64,000 bases of DNA from contig NW_018344159.1 of NCBI RefSeq assembly GCF_002099425.1, positions 682,001 through 746,000 of the forward strand, given 5' to 3'. Positions 9,800-21,213 of this stretch are shown here, piece by piece. The notes beneath the pieces were generated by a model. It worked only from the letters and a program-made list of their open reading frames with translations, made no database searches and was not told the DNA's origin. Each line of letters begins with the position of its first letter. Positions within the stretch are counted from its first letter, which is position 1. The translations under genes and the position numbers were made by a program. The DNA is from Phascolarctos cinereus. Its lineage: Eukaryota > Chordata > Mammalia > Diprotodontia > Phascolarctidae.

Positions 9800-11635
9800 A
9801 ACTGGCTTCCATTTATGTGCTGTTTAATTTGTCAGTGAAAAAATATCTTGAGTCTACATTTTTAGATTCTTATATTGTTAGAACTGGGAAAATAAACTCT
9901 ATAAATAATTTAACATAACTGACAAAGCTTGGATTCAAATGCAGCTAAATCCTAGGCAACTGTTTTTTCTGTTGTTGACTGCTCCCTATCCACTGCATCA
10001 AGCTGCTCTTCAGGAAGATAATTTTGGGGGCTGGGGATTTTAAAAAATGTTAAAAATAAGGAAATACTATTACTAAGTAGCTGAAAATAGTAAAGTTTAT
10101 TTTTTTCTTTTTGGAAAATTAATGGGCAAATGATAAACCTTAGATACCAGAAAAGGAGGAGCCAAAAAAAAACCAAACCAAAAAACTAAAACAGAAAAAC
10201 CTGACCCTTACGCTGTTTGATAGTGATCTTTCTTTTCTCAAGGGATGGAGGAATTTTTAAAGAATAAAGAAACCCTGAAGGTAAGAATTTGTCACACCCC
10301 TATTTATTTATGAGCAGAATTCTTCTTTAATAGTATCCACTTAGACTATTACAGGTTTTACTAACTGAGAATTCCCATATTCTTTCACATATATATTTTT
10401 TGTTGTTTTTTTTTGTTATGAACTAAACAATCATCAGTAAACTTAAACATTTACTTTATAAAGAGCCACAAAAAGAGGATTGTTTATGAAACTGAACTTC
10501 TGGCTTTTTGTTGTTGTTGTTTTTTGTTTTTTAAGTAAAATGGTACTTTCAATTTTAATAAGGTAGTGACAAATTTCCATTTGTGGTCCCTTTTGAACTT
10601 TGTTCTTTTTTTCTATATATCTTTAAAAATTTTTTAATGCACTTTTCTTTTTTTATATCACTACCAGTACCCACTAACTCCCCCTGTCCCGCAACAAATA
10701 AGTTTAATCAAGCAAAATACGTTAACACACTGGCCACTTTTCACATATATTCTCACAACTTACCTGTGATATAGCTAAGGACAGTTATTCTTTTTTTCTG
10801 TCTAGGGTTTGTGATTTTATTCCTAATTTGCATTTGGAAAGTTTTCAGTTTTCTTGCTAAGTGGAACATCAATAACTATTCGTAAATCTTTTGTCAATAC
10901 CAAGCCTTTCTCATCCAGGACAGTGTTTCTTAACCACAATTTTGGAAACCATATGTTTTTAGCCTGCCTCATATCATCTCCCTCCTTGATTTGACTAGAG
11001 AGTTAACTTTTTATGGAGTTATTTCTTTTTTTTTTGGAAAGGTTGTTTTTGTTTTTGTTTTGAATAGGGTTTGTGGGAATCCTCAGGATTGTTGAGTTGT
11101 GGACGATTTTCAGAACCACTGAACCAGAGATGTGGCCTTTTAGGTAGTCATGTGGTTTGATTTCTTTGGCATGTTTTTTGAAGTTAGCAGTAAACTCATT
11201 TTTCCCTTTTTGATACCAATTTGGATATAATGATAGTTACATCCCTTATGCCAGAAAATTCCTCTACATTTGTTGTGAGTGCTGTTTTTAGGTTGGTGAT
11301 CCTCTACAATTATTTATATAAAATTCTTTTCCATATGCTGCTATGCTTTTTAGTGGGTTAACAAGAAATACAGATATTTGTTAGTTATCTTTCTAGTCAT
11401 TGTCTCAGTGTCTATTTGAAACTTGGTTGTGGCAAGTAGTTCCACTTGCCTCCATAAAATAGTTTGCACAGCCTCAAGTATCATATTTTCTTGTAGAAGT
11501 AACTCCTCTTTCATCTGATTATAATATAAAAATGAAGTTTGTCTTGGCAAGAAGCCATGACTAAAACTTCTGGGCAGTCAACACGGTATGGTTGTTGTGT
11601 AGAACAACCTATTAGGCCCTTAAAAAGCTCCATCC
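9800..11635. other. Intron 1 stretch, nothing recognised
   Basis: About 1.8 kb of AT-rich sequence with several T-runs. I find no splice-bounded coding exon, RNA gene or nameable repeat. Confidence 0.5.
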
Positions 11636-11639
11636 TCGC

Positions 11640-11875
11640 AGATTTGGAGATACTTAGGAAATCTTGTATGAACTGATGAAGAATGAAGTTAGCAGAACTA
11701 GGAGAATAAGCTGTAAGGAAAAAACAGCTTTGAAAACCTAAGAACTTTGATTATGGCATTGATCAACCAATGCTCCAGGGGACCCATGGTAAAGCTTGCT
11801 TCCCCATCTCTTGTCAGAAAGGTGGTGCACTGGAGGTGCAGAATGAGACATACATTTTTAGACATGGCCAGTGCC
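11640..11875 (+). mobile_element. L1/HAL1 3'-end fragment
   Basis: 'gaatgaagttagcagaactaggagaataagctgt', then 'cctaagaactttgattatggcattgatcaacc' and 'gcagaatgagacatacatttttagacatggcc', is the marsupial L1/HAL1 3' end. Confidence 0.8.
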
Positions 11876-11879
11876 ATCA

Positions 11880-12071
11880 CTACCAGGCACTGGAGTCAGG
11901 AGGACCTGAGTTCAGAACCAGCCTCATATACTTACTGTTAACCCTGTTTGTGTCAGTTTCCTCTCTGTGAAATGAGCAGGAGAAGGAAGTGGCAAACCAC
12001 TCCAGTATCTTTGCCAAGAAAACCCCAAATGGGATCATGAAGAGTCAGATAGGACTGAACAGCAACAACAA
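11880..12071 (+). mobile_element. MAR1-type SINE
   Basis: 'ggcactggagtcaggaggacctgagttcag', an abbreviated CORE, then 'gcagaaggaagtggcaaaccactccag' style text and the tail 'aaccccaaatgggatcatgaagagtcagataggactgaac'. Confidence 0.88.
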
Positions 12072-12350
12072 AGTGCCTGCTATGTGGCAGGCACTGTGCT
12101 AAACATTAGGTATACAAAGAATGTCAAAGGCAAAAGACAGTTCTTGCTCTCAAGGAACTCAAAGTTTAAGGAGACAACATGTAAACAACCATGTACAAAT
12201 AAGATATCTGCAGAATAAATTCAAAATATTGAATGGTGAGAAGGCCTTTGTGTTAATAAAGATGGAAGATGGCTTCTTGTAGAAGGTGGAATTTTAGCTG
12301 ATGCTCGAAGGAAGCTAGAAATCCAGGAAGTAGAGATGACAATGGAAGGG
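12072..12350 (-). mobile_element. L2 LINE (part 1)
   Basis: 'gtgcctgctatgtggcaggcactgtgctaaacattagg', 'tgctctcaaggaactcaaagtttaaggagacaacatg' and 'gaaggtggaattttagctgatgctcgaaggaagc' are the reverse-complement L2 3' region. The copy is interrupted by the next SINE. Confidence 0.9.
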
Positions 12351-12354
12351 AAGG

Positions 12355-12585
12355 GAATAAAAATTTATATAGAGCCTGCTATGTGCCAAACATTCTACAA
12401 ATATTTTCTCATTTGATCCTTACAGCAAGCCCATGAGGTAGGTGCTGTTATTATCATCATTTTGTAGTTGGAAACTTTAAGTGACTTGCCCAGAGTCACA
12501 CAGCTAGTAAGTGTTTGAGGTGAGATTTGAACTGGGTCTTCCTGATTCCAGACCCAGCACTCTGTGCACTGTACCACCTACCTGA
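12355..12585 (-). mobile_element. Ther-1/MIR-type CORE-SINE inserted in L2
   Basis: 'cctgctatgtgccaaacattctacaaatattttctcatttgatcc', 'ggtgctgttattatcatcattttgtag' and 'agtgacttgcccagagtcacacagctagtaagtg' form the reverse-complement Ther-1 tail and CORE, ending in the head 'gcactctgtgcactgtaccacct'. Confidence 0.88.
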
Positions 12586-12589
12586 GGGA

Positions 12590-13205
12590 AAATGTATTCC
12601 TGCCATGGAGGGATAGCCAGTGAAAATTCTTGGAGCCAAGAGATATAATGTCTGGTTTGAGGAATAGCAGGGAGGCTAGTATTGTTGAATCATTGAATAC
12701 TTAGTGTATCCTAAAGATGATAGGGAGCCACTGAAATGAGAGAGAGACAGAGAGACAGATATGCTTAGACCCAAACTGTAGGAAAATTACTTTGGTGGCT
12801 AGAGGTTGGACTGTAGTGGGGAGGGACTTGTGCCAGGGAAACCAACTAGCAGGCTGTTTCAGTAGTCTGGTGGTGGTACTGTCAGAGGACAGAAGGGGAC
12901 AGTATTAGTTGTTACTACAGATAAAATTAAAATGGATAGGCCTTGTGGGGTCCGAGTGAGAGAGAGTGAGGAGTTGAAGACGATATCTAAGAGGTGGTGA
13001 ATCTGGGTGACTGAGAGAATGGTAGTACCTTGGATAGTAATAGAGAAGTTAGGAAGAGTGGAGGATTTGGGAGGAAAAGATAATGAGTTCAGATTTGGAG
13101 ATGTTGGATGTATTATGAGACATCCAATTTGAGATGTCCATTGGGTAGACAGTGAGAGATGTGAGACGGGAAGTCAGCAGATAGGTTAGAGCTGGGTAAG
13201 TTTTG
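12590..13205 (-). mobile_element. L2 LINE (part 2)
   Basis: It resumes the L2 copy: 'cagtgaaaattcttggagccaagagat', 'gatagggagccactgaaatg', 'gttggactgtagtggggagggacttgtgcc', 'gagttcagatttggagatgttgg' and 'gagatgtccattgggtagac'. Read in reverse, this is ORF2 after the YADD box. Confidence 0.9.
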
Positions 13206-13233
13206 CTTGACTTTTTTTGTTAAGGGAAGCCTT

Positions 13234-13277
13234 GGGGTGGGGTGGGGGGTTGGGATTGGGGGTTTGGGTGGGGGAGG
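13234..13277 (+). other. G-quadruplex-forming candidate
   Basis: Seven G-runs of three or more with short loops lie in about 44 bases on the + (ROCK1 sense) strand. The pattern is G4-T-G4-T-G6-TT-G3-ATT-G5-TTT-G3-T-G5. It lies at the edge of the L2 copy. Confidence 0.75.
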
Positions 13278-13471
13278 AATTGTGATAGAGCTGCCAAAAA
13301 ATAGCAAAGAAAAGAATGTCACTGAAACTTTTTTTTAAATGCCCAGAAGAGAACGGAGAGAAATTTAGAGGACAACCCAGAAAAGCAGTTGTACAACTTT
13401 GAAACCAATATGTTGAATTTATTATCTAGTAAAAAAAAAAAAAGCTATATGTAATAGAAATTTACTGTGCA

Positions 13472-13527
13472 ATCCTTTTTTTCTCTTTCTTTTTCTTTTT
13501 TTCTTTTTTCTTTTCTTTTTTTTTTTT
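13472..13527. repeat. Pyrimidine-rich simple repeat
   Basis: An interrupted T/C tract of about 55 bp that ends in a long T run. It may be the tail of a decayed retroposon, but no body is visible. Confidence 0.6.
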
Positions 13528-13909
13528 TGGTTACATGGAAATGTTGATGGTTGTCATGTGCAGATAGCAAGAAATCTAAATCCTAGGGGAGGTGATGATA
13601 TGTGTGTGTGGAAGACTGTCCTTAAGAAGCACATATCCCAGGTCTGTTTATATAGCTGAGAATCAGGGTGCATTTAGACAGTACAAATTGGAGTGGAAAT
13701 AACAGCTAAAGAATTTTGAGCTTTATTTTAATTTGGGAAGGATTTTTTGAATACCTACTCTGTGTTGGGAGTTTGGGTTTAATGAGACATAATGCAACCT
13801 GATAGTTGTATACAGCTTTATAGTATATAAAATGCCTTGTATGTCATCTCCTTTGATGATCATATCTCCCCTTTGAAGGTACCAATATTTCTTACTACTA
13901 GGTAACATT

Positions 13910-14135
13910 ACTTAATTATTTGAAGTTTATAAAGAACTTTTTTTTTATTATGATGCTGTGAGGCAGATTGTACAAGTAGTATTATACTCATTTTATAGAG
14001 GAGGAAACTGAGATTTGTGGAGGTTAAGTGACTTGTCCAAAGTTGTACAGCCAGTAAATCTTAGAGTCAGTACTTAATCCTAGGCTTTCTGATTCCCAAT
14101 CCCCTGTTTCTCACTGTATCATTCTGCCTTTCTAG
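13910..14135 (-). mobile_element. MIR-type SINE
   Basis: 'tttgaagtttataaagaactt', 'tcattttatagaggaggaaactgagatttgtggaggttaagtgacttgtcc' and 'gattcccaatcccctgtttctcactgtatc' are the reverse-complement MIR tail, CORE and head. Confidence 0.8.
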
Positions 14136-14149
14136 GGAATGTTTTTATC

Positions 14150-14240
14150 TTTTTTTTGTAGATGGGGAAACTGAGGCCAGAGATGGAGCCTGGGCTTAGA
14201 ATGTAGGACTTCTAATTCTTTTATGGTGTTTCTACTATAT
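14150..14240 (-). mobile_element. MIR fragment
   Basis: 'gtagatggggaaactgaggccagagatggagcctgggcttagaatgtaggac' fits a second, short reverse-complement MIR. Confidence 0.5.
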
Positions 14241-14245
14241 GATAT

Positions 14246-15499
14246 TACTGGAGGCCTCAGTGTTGTTGGCTGGGGGTGGGAGGGAGCAGGGTAGGTCTAA
14301 CCTATTGAAATTCAGAAAAACATAGGGATTTAGTTAATGTGTCACTCCCTTCTTTACACTTGGATATCAATTAAAATTCAACAAATAGGCACTCTTGCAC
14401 TATAAACAACTCTGTGGGTGTGTGGAGGAACAGTTTAGAGGAATAGATGAGACATGAATTGGGCCATTCATTAATCTTTTCAGTCACATTTATCCAGAAA
14501 TATTTTTAATCCAAGGAACCACATATAGAAATCTTTAATAAACAAAAGGAATTGTTCAGTTTTTTCCTTTTTGATAATTTCACAATCTAATTGGTGTCAT
14601 ATGCATCCAGTGTGAGAAAAGTTTTAACTTAATGGCAAATTGAGTAGGTTTTGCTCACATAACGAAATGTTAAGTGTGTTGTTCATATTACTGAAGACTG
14701 TACAGTTGCCTTAAAAAAAAAAGAAATTGCTGAATATCCCACATTCCACAGTAGTGTGTTTTTAAATAAGTACTATTATTAATTGTTTGAGAGGAAATAA
14801 AGATTAAGGAAAGTAGACTATACTGGAGAAAAAATATGAAAGCATAAATATTACCTAGGTCTGTAAATACTGTTTTAAATATTGGCTATTTAATAAATTT
14901 TTTTAGAAGTTTGTATTGAACTCCCTTTTAATTCTTGTAACATTCTGATGCTGATCTGTATGTGAACTAGGATATTTATTCTTCTCTTCATTTATGAGTT
15001 TCTTCTTTTTCATAGCTTCAGGGGTTCACATTTTCTTTACAGACCAAGATCATAATTAGTGTACTTCCTTGCATATTCATTTTTTCCCCAAAATGTTTAC
15101 AGGTGGTAATTTACTTGCCATTCTTCTTTATAATGTGGCAGGCATTTCCATTACAGTATTTTAACAATGAGTAGGTCCAAAAGCCATCTAAGGACTGAAA
15201 AAAAAGTCGAGGAGAAATCTTATATGCTCTTCCATTTTATAAGATAGGCATGTGTATATCCCTACCTTACTGATACATGCAGTTCTCACTCTTGGTTTTT
15301 GGCAAATAGTGGTAATTATATATCTTTATATCTGACTTGGGAGAAACTTAGTGTGAAACAGCAAGTCAGGCACACAAATGAGTGAATTTAATTTTTTTCT
15401 GTTGATCATAAGTCATGAGAAGAAAAAGACAAGCTATAACCACATACTTTGTCCTAATAGAGGACAGAGGATAGATAGATATAGTGGGTCTTATCAGTA
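14246..15499. other. Intron 1 stretch, nothing recognised
   Basis: AT-rich intronic sequence. No coding exon, RNA gene or nameable repeat is visible. Confidence 0.5.
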
Positions 15500-15605
15500 A
15501 GGTTTGGCACCCATAAGCAGGGGATAGAACTGGTCTGACTTAGGAAGACCTGAGTTGGAGTTCTACTTCTGACACATACTAGCTACGATCCAAGTTAAGT
15601 GAATG
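15500..15605 (+). mobile_element. CORE-SINE fragment (head half)
   Basis: 'ggtctgacttaggaagacctgagttggagttctacttctgacacatactagc' resembles the head and beginning of the CORE of MIR or MAR1. Confidence 0.55.
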
Positions 15606-16270
15606 AGAAGCCTTTTTGACGAAGTTATACATCAGTTCTTGATTTAAAAGACCGCTTTACACTTCCATACCTCAGGTTATACTATAATTAATGATTATCA
15701 AAGCTATTTGATACTGGTCAAAACATTGAAAAGTAGCCCAATAGGAGAGACTAGAAAAGGAAGTACAAACAATTGAGCTCTATGCAACATAAATCTGAGA
15801 ACAAACATTATTTGGGAGTGGGGCAGAGGAGACCTATGTTGGCAGGAATTATTGCTGGGAAACCTGGAAACAGTTTGGCAGAAATGAGTCTTATGCCATT
15901 TACTACAGTAAGTTCAAAAGGGATGCTTGCCCCGAATAGTAAAGGTCTCAAAATAAAGAATTAGAAGAGAACCAGATCAGGTTCCTTTTGAAGCTGTGAC
16001 TGGGGGGAGGAGTTCTTAAGAGGAAAAAAACCACTTTATTGATATCTTCTGTCTTTATATCACCTCTGTTTCCCATTCCTTTCCAAACAGCTGCTCTTTA
16101 TAATAAATAAAGAGTAGGGAAGAAAAGAGTTTGGCAAAACTAATCAATATGTTGAAAAATCTTATGTTAAATATAGTGTTTGACACCCATAATCGCCCAC
16201 ATGTGAAAAGAAGCACAAGTTAGGTTATATTATTAACCCTAACTCTAATCTCTAATTCTAATCATAAAAG
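15606..16270. other. Intron 1 stretch, nothing recognised
   Basis: Unique sequence. The short open frame near 15.8-16.0 kb has no family signature and no exon borders. Confidence 0.5.
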
Positions 16271-16274
16271 TTTC

Positions 16275-16363
16275 TAATACAGAATGAAATGAGAAGAACT
16301 AGAACAATTCATACAATGGCTACAATAATGGAAAGCAGTGGTATTGAATAGAAACAGATCCCT
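16275..16363 (+). mobile_element. L1/HAL1 3' fragment (part 1)
   Basis: 'cagaatgaaatgagaagaactagaacaattcatacaatggctac' is L1/HAL1 3'-type text. It resumes after the hAT fragment at about 16510. Confidence 0.65.
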
Positions 16364-16502
16364 AGTCTGCGCATTGACTTAGAAAACTACAAATTAATAT
16401 TATTTATGTTACATCTTTATTTTAACATATTGTGAATTGTATTTTAATATATTACTTCAGGCTGCACTTGGGAATTTGAAGGCCACCAGTTTGATACCTC
16501 TG
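16364..16502. mobile_element. hAT MITE fragment inserted in L1/HAL1
   Basis: 'tgacttagaaaactacaaattaatattatttatgttac' and a right end 'ggccaccagtttgatacctctg' (inverted terminus CAGAGGTATCAAAC) fit a hAT non-autonomous family. The left terminus is not recognisable. Confidence 0.65.
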
Positions 16503-16509
16503 CTATAAA

Positions 16510-16720
16510 GGAAAACAACTTTGAAAGACTTAGAACTCTGATGCAGTGAAGTATGCCAGTGAGCCCATGACGGACATGTGATAGAGTAGACATACAGACA
16601 GTAGAGTTTCAGACATGGTGAATGTGTTGAAGTGTTTTTCTTGACTATACTTGTTATGAGGGAAGATGGTTCTCAAAGACACTTAAGGAAAAAATGAATG
16701 TCAGTGTATTAGAGACGCTG
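16510..16720 (+). mobile_element. L1/HAL1 3' fragment (part 2)
   Basis: 'ggaaaacaactttgaaagacttagaactctgatgcagtg' and 'cagagtttcagacatggtgaatgtg' type text match the same L1/HAL1 3' end as at 11.7 kb, continuing past the hAT piece. Confidence 0.65.
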
Positions 16721-17107
16721 AAAATAAAGTGCTTTGTAGGAAGGTTTCTTGGAGAAAAGTGGTGTTTGAGTTCTTTAAAGGATTCATAGGAATTCAATAG
16801 GTTAAGAGGTGGAATGGAAGGTATAAACCAAGTATAGAGAACAGCCTGAGCAAGAGAACAGTGAGTGGTTTAGTTTGGTTGAAATATGGTTTGTGCCTGA
16901 ATTCTTTAACTTTTAGTTATGTTTCTGATATCCTAGGTAAAGAGCTGCTGTCAGACAGGTATATTGGTAACAAGGGAGGCAGGGTGAGAAATAACATCAG
17001 GAAATTACTGTGGTATAAAAGATATATCAATAAAATTTCTAAAAGTAAATAGCTATCCCTCTATCAAATGCCAAAGTAATTTATTACATACTCAAAAAAT
17101 CCCATAT

Positions 17108-19240
17108 CATTGTCAGTCAGTCAGTAAATATTAAGTACTTAATTGTGTGCCAGGCATTGTGCTAAACTTGAGATACAGAAAGAGGCAAAAGACAGTCCCT
17201 GCCCTCAAGGAGCTCGTAATCCAGTGGGGGAGACCACACACACACACAAGCTACATAGAGGATAAATAGGAAATCATTGAGAGGGAAGGTGCTAGAATTA
17301 AAAGGGGTTGGGAAAGGTTTCTTATGTAAAAGGTGAGATTTTAGTTGAGATTTGAAAGAAGTCAGAGAAGCCAATAGGCAGAGATAAAGAGGGGAGAGCA
17401 ATCCAGGCATTAGTGGCAGCCAGAAAAAAATTCCCAGAGCCTAGAGATGGAGGCAGGGTGTGACAAGCTGTTGCTTTGTTCTACAGCAAGGAGGCCAGTG
17501 TCTCTAAATTGAAGAGTACATAGTGGGAGTAAGGTATGAGATGACTGGAAAGGTAGGAGGAGGGACTAGGTTATGAAGGGCTTTGAATGCCAAGCAAAGG
17601 ATATTGTCTTTGACCCTGGATGTAATAGGGAGCCACTGGAGTTTATTGAATAGGGGGGTGATGTGGTCAGACCTATGCTTTAGGAAAATACTTTTGTGAT
17701 GGAAGAGTAGGGAGAGACTTGCAACAGCCTATTCCAGTAGCCCAGGCATGAGATGATGAAGCCTTGCACCAGAGCTTAGAGGAGAGAAGAGAGTGTTTTC
17801 AGGAGATGTTGCAGAGGTGAAATCAACAAACCTTGGCAACAGATTGGATATGGGGGTGAGAGATAGTGAAGAGTCCAACATAACTTATGGGTTGTGAACC
17901 TTAGGGAACTGGGAGGAGGAGGATGCCTTCTACAGTAATAGGGGAGGTAGGAAGTAAGGAAGGTTTGGGGCAAAAGACAGTGAGTTCAGTTTTGGATATG
18001 TTGAGTTTAAGATGTCTATTGGACATCCAGTTTGAGATGTCTGAAATTTCAGGCAATTAGAGATATGAGATTGGAGGTCGGCAGAAAGTTTGGGGCAGAA
18101 TAGGTAGATTTGAGAATCATCAGCATAGGATAAAAAATCCATAGGAGCTGATGAGATCACCCAGTGAATTAGCAGAGGGGGAGAAGAGAAGATGGCCCAG
18201 GGCATAACCCTTCGGGACATCTATAGATAGAAGGCATGATTTAGATGAGGATTTAGCAAAGGAAACTGAGAAGAAGCAGTCAATATGTAGGAGGAGAGCC
18301 AGGAAAGAGTGGTGTACTGAAAACTTAGCGAAAAGAGGAGATGGTGGTCAGCAGTGTCAAAGCTGCGGGGAGGTTGAGGAGAGTGAGGATAGATAAAAAG
18401 ACATTGGATTTGTCGATTAAGAGATCATTGTTAACTTTTAGAAAGAGTAGTTTGTATGGAATGGTAAGGTTGGAAGCCAAATTGTAAGGAGTTAAGAGAA
18501 TGAGAGGAGAGAAAGTGAAGGCACCTATCATAGATGGACTATTCAAGGTGTTTTGCCACAAAGGGCAGAAGAGATTAGGACAGTAGTTAGCAGGAATGGA
18601 AAGATTAAGTAAAACGTTTTTTGAAGATGGAGGGGACATGCATGTGTGTAGGAGCAAAGGCAGTGAATGGAGTAGGTTGAGGAACTGAGTGGTCAGGGTT
18701 TTTGAGGGAGTCAGTATGTATCTGGAAGTCTCTTGGGATGAGGGCAGGAGTTGAGGAAAAGAGAAAAATTGTGAGTCATGTACCAAACTCATTGAGGAAA
18801 GAAGAGGAGTGACCAGGAAGTCTGGAGGCAAGAACTGCCAGAATTTTGATTGGGTGGGAGGTATAAATAACATGTATCTTAGAGGAGGAGAGATTATCGA
18901 GTGATGGTGATAAGGAGAGAACCTAGAAGTGGCAACAGAGAACAAGGAGTATTTCAGCTCCCTGACTTAAACAGTGAACTGAGGGAAATGAGTAAAGGTG
19001 TAGCCAGTACTTCAAAGGGTAGCGAAAGAGGCTGTGTCATCAGTGGGGAACCAGGTTTCAGTAAAAGCTAGTAGGTGGAAGGAATGGGAGAGGAAGATTT
19101 AGAATGAAGGGAAGATTGTTGTCTATGAAATGGGCATTCCTCAGGGTACAGTGAAAGGGTGATATTTGGTTGAAAGTTTGAGATGGCAGGGTTCAGGGGG
19201 ATTGCAATAAGAAATTTGAAAGTGGGGATGGGGAAATTAT
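17108..19240 (-). mobile_element. Long L2 LINE copy with RT domain
   Basis: This is the best preserved L2 of the window. The right-to-left order is RT N-terminal part, YADD box, C-terminal region and 3' end. On the reverse strand, 18945-18325 is an open 206-residue stretch with KLLFLKVNNDLLIDKSNVFL, the L2 text preceding the DLSAAFD box. At 18127-18110 the catalytic YADDSQ is intact, followed by SADLQSHISNCL. The 3' end at 17108-17230 reads in reverse 'ctcaaggagctcg...ggcactgtgctaaa'. Several frame changes and stops make it non-functional. The 5' border is uncertain; sequence up to about 20.2 kb may belong to its 5' part. Confidence 0.93.
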
Positions 19241-20205
19241 GTGTAGATGATGACCTCCAAGGGTTCAGAATTATTTAAATTTGAAGGATCCGGTCAGATG
19301 TGGGAATGTTCATCCTTGCTTCTGAGGATGCTACTCCACTTCCTGAGAGGAGCCTGGAGATTGAGCTGGAGGCAAGTGCTGTCCAAAAAGGGAGGCAAAT
19401 GGTCAGATAATCAAATGGAAGGTCCTGCTTAACTATTCTTCCCTCTGAAGGGTGAAGATTAGACAGGAAAGGGGCACAGCAGGAAATGAAAATCAAACCT
19501 GCATGGTGGAGAAAAAAGTCCCATTCCCTACCAGTTTTCCTTTTCCTCTTCTCTCAGTGGATAGGCTCTGCAGGAGATGGAGGGCCTGAGGTCAGAGATG
19601 TTATCCACATCATGGTTGGGAGATTGAGCAGGCAGCAGGATGTGTAAGATGCCTTGTGCTGGCACAGATGGAAGTTGCTGCTTTGGGGCAAGAGGAAGTA
19701 ACTTGGCCCTATGCAAACTCCTCACCTGAGGAGGTTGGAAATCAGGCAGCAGCAGGAAGTGGTAGACTCCCTGTGCAGGGGGAAGCCTCTTTAGGGCAAA
19801 TGGAAGACTCTCAGCCTGGCTACTTGCTGCTTTCCCTCAGGGGGCATACTATACCCAGCAGGAAATGGAAGGCTTACGGCTTTGGTCAGAGGAAGGTCTG
19901 GCTTCTCATTTGAGGCGATTGGAAGTCAGGCAGCAACTGGAGGTGACTGGCTTAGTGTGTCGCAGATATTACTGATGAGAAGCATTGATCTCTTAAGCCT
20001 GGCTGAAAAGGGCAAGCAGTATTAGAAAGTAGTGTGGCTCCAGATTGAAATAAGATGATTGTGGCATCATTAGTAGGATAGAATGGAGGGGGGCAAGGGC
20101 AGATATGGAATATTGCCAGTGTAATAAGTAGTATGAGGTAGGTGACAGAGGAGAAAGAGAATATGAATTGGATACAGGAGAGGGAATAGATAGAATTGGT
20201 TATTT
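19241..20205. repeat. Degenerate reiterated segment upstream of the L2 copy
   Basis: A G/A-rich stretch in which phrases such as 'caggcagcag', 'ggaagtgg', 'ggggcaagaggaagt' and 'ttggaagtcaggcagcaactgg' recur irregularly every 60-110 bases, clearest at 19.62-19.96 kb. It could be a decayed minisatellite or the 5' UTR of the neighbouring L2. Open frames here have no family match. Confidence 0.4.
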
Positions 20206-20207
20206 AA

Positions 20208-20742
20208 TTAATATTTTTTCCAATTACATGTAGAAACAATTTTTAACATTTTGTTTTTAAAATTTTTGAGTTCCAGATTCTTTCCGTCTATCCTTCCCCT
20301 CCCCACTCTATGAGAAGGCAGACAGTTTGATATAGGCTATACCCTTGTAGTCATGCAAAGCATTTCCATATTAGTTATGTTGCAAAGGAAAACACAGACC
20401 AAAAAAAAAAACCTCAAGAAAAAAATAAAGTGAAAAATAGTTTACTTCAGTCTGCATTCAGATTCCATCAGTTCTTTCTCTGAAAGTGGGTAGCATTTTT
20501 CATCATAAGTCCTTTGGAATTGTCTTAGATCTTTGCGTTGCTGAGAATAACTAAGTCATTCACAGTTGATTGTCATATAGTATTGTTGTTACTGTATTCA
20601 ATGTTCTCTTGGTTTTGTTCACTTCACTTTGCATCAGTTCATGTAAGTCTTTCCAGGTTTTTCTGAGAGCATCATGCTCATCGTTTCTTTTAGCATGATA
20701 GTGTTCCATCATAATCATATACCACAACTTGTTCTGCCGTAG
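20208..20742 (-). mobile_element. L1 LINE 3' end
   Basis: The reverse strand contains MMEHYHAKRNDEHDALRKTW, KDLHELMQSEVNKTKRTL, the last residues of marsupial L1 ORF2p (compare IKNDE...W...SEVSQ in L1s). The 3' UTR with 'tttgatataggctataccc' extends to 20208. It shares this layout with the copies at 8 kb and 27 kb. Confidence 0.92.
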
Positions 20743-20744
20743 AA

Positions 20745-21160
20745 TTGTAATTTGAAAGTCCTTTTCAGTAGCAGCCTTAGCTGAATAGCTTTCCTTTCTC
20801 TCTCTCTCTATCCCTTTTGTTTTTGCCATTCCCTTTCCTATTTCTGAGCTCATACCAGTGTCAGGTCCAAGATAGTATGTAAAATTGCAGAAATAGCAGA
20901 GATGAGGTTAAGGGAGGCAGACCCCCAAAGCTGTTACATTTTCTCCTCTTGTGCTGTTGTTTTTGAAATATTTTTTGTAGCATTTCTATCTACAGGCACT
21001 GTCCCAACTCCTTTGATAAAATACTTTAGGTATCTTTCCTTTGAAAAGAAGGAAGAATCTTAAATAATAGCTTAGATTTTCCTCTAAAATGGTGATGAGC
21101 CTTATATTAGCCATTATGTAATTAAAGGCCTACCATTTTCTCTTGTTCTCCATGGAGAGG
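20745..21160. other. Intron 1 stretch, nothing recognised
   Basis: No repeat or exon that I can name. Confidence 0.5.
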
Positions 21161-21164
21161 GAGG

Positions 21165-21213
21165 GGAGGAAAGGGGGGGAAAGGGGGAGAGAGAGAGAGA
21201 GAGAGAGAGAGAG
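21165..21213. repeat. Purine simple repeat (GA)n with G-rich lead
   Basis: A G/A-only tract: G-rich on the left, then about 12 GA units. Confidence 0.85.

Noticed and set aside
18325-18945. 206-residue reverse open frame as a possible host gene
   Set aside because: Its sequence order and key phrases match L2 reverse transcriptase, and the surrounding 2 kb is L2. It is a LINE fossil.
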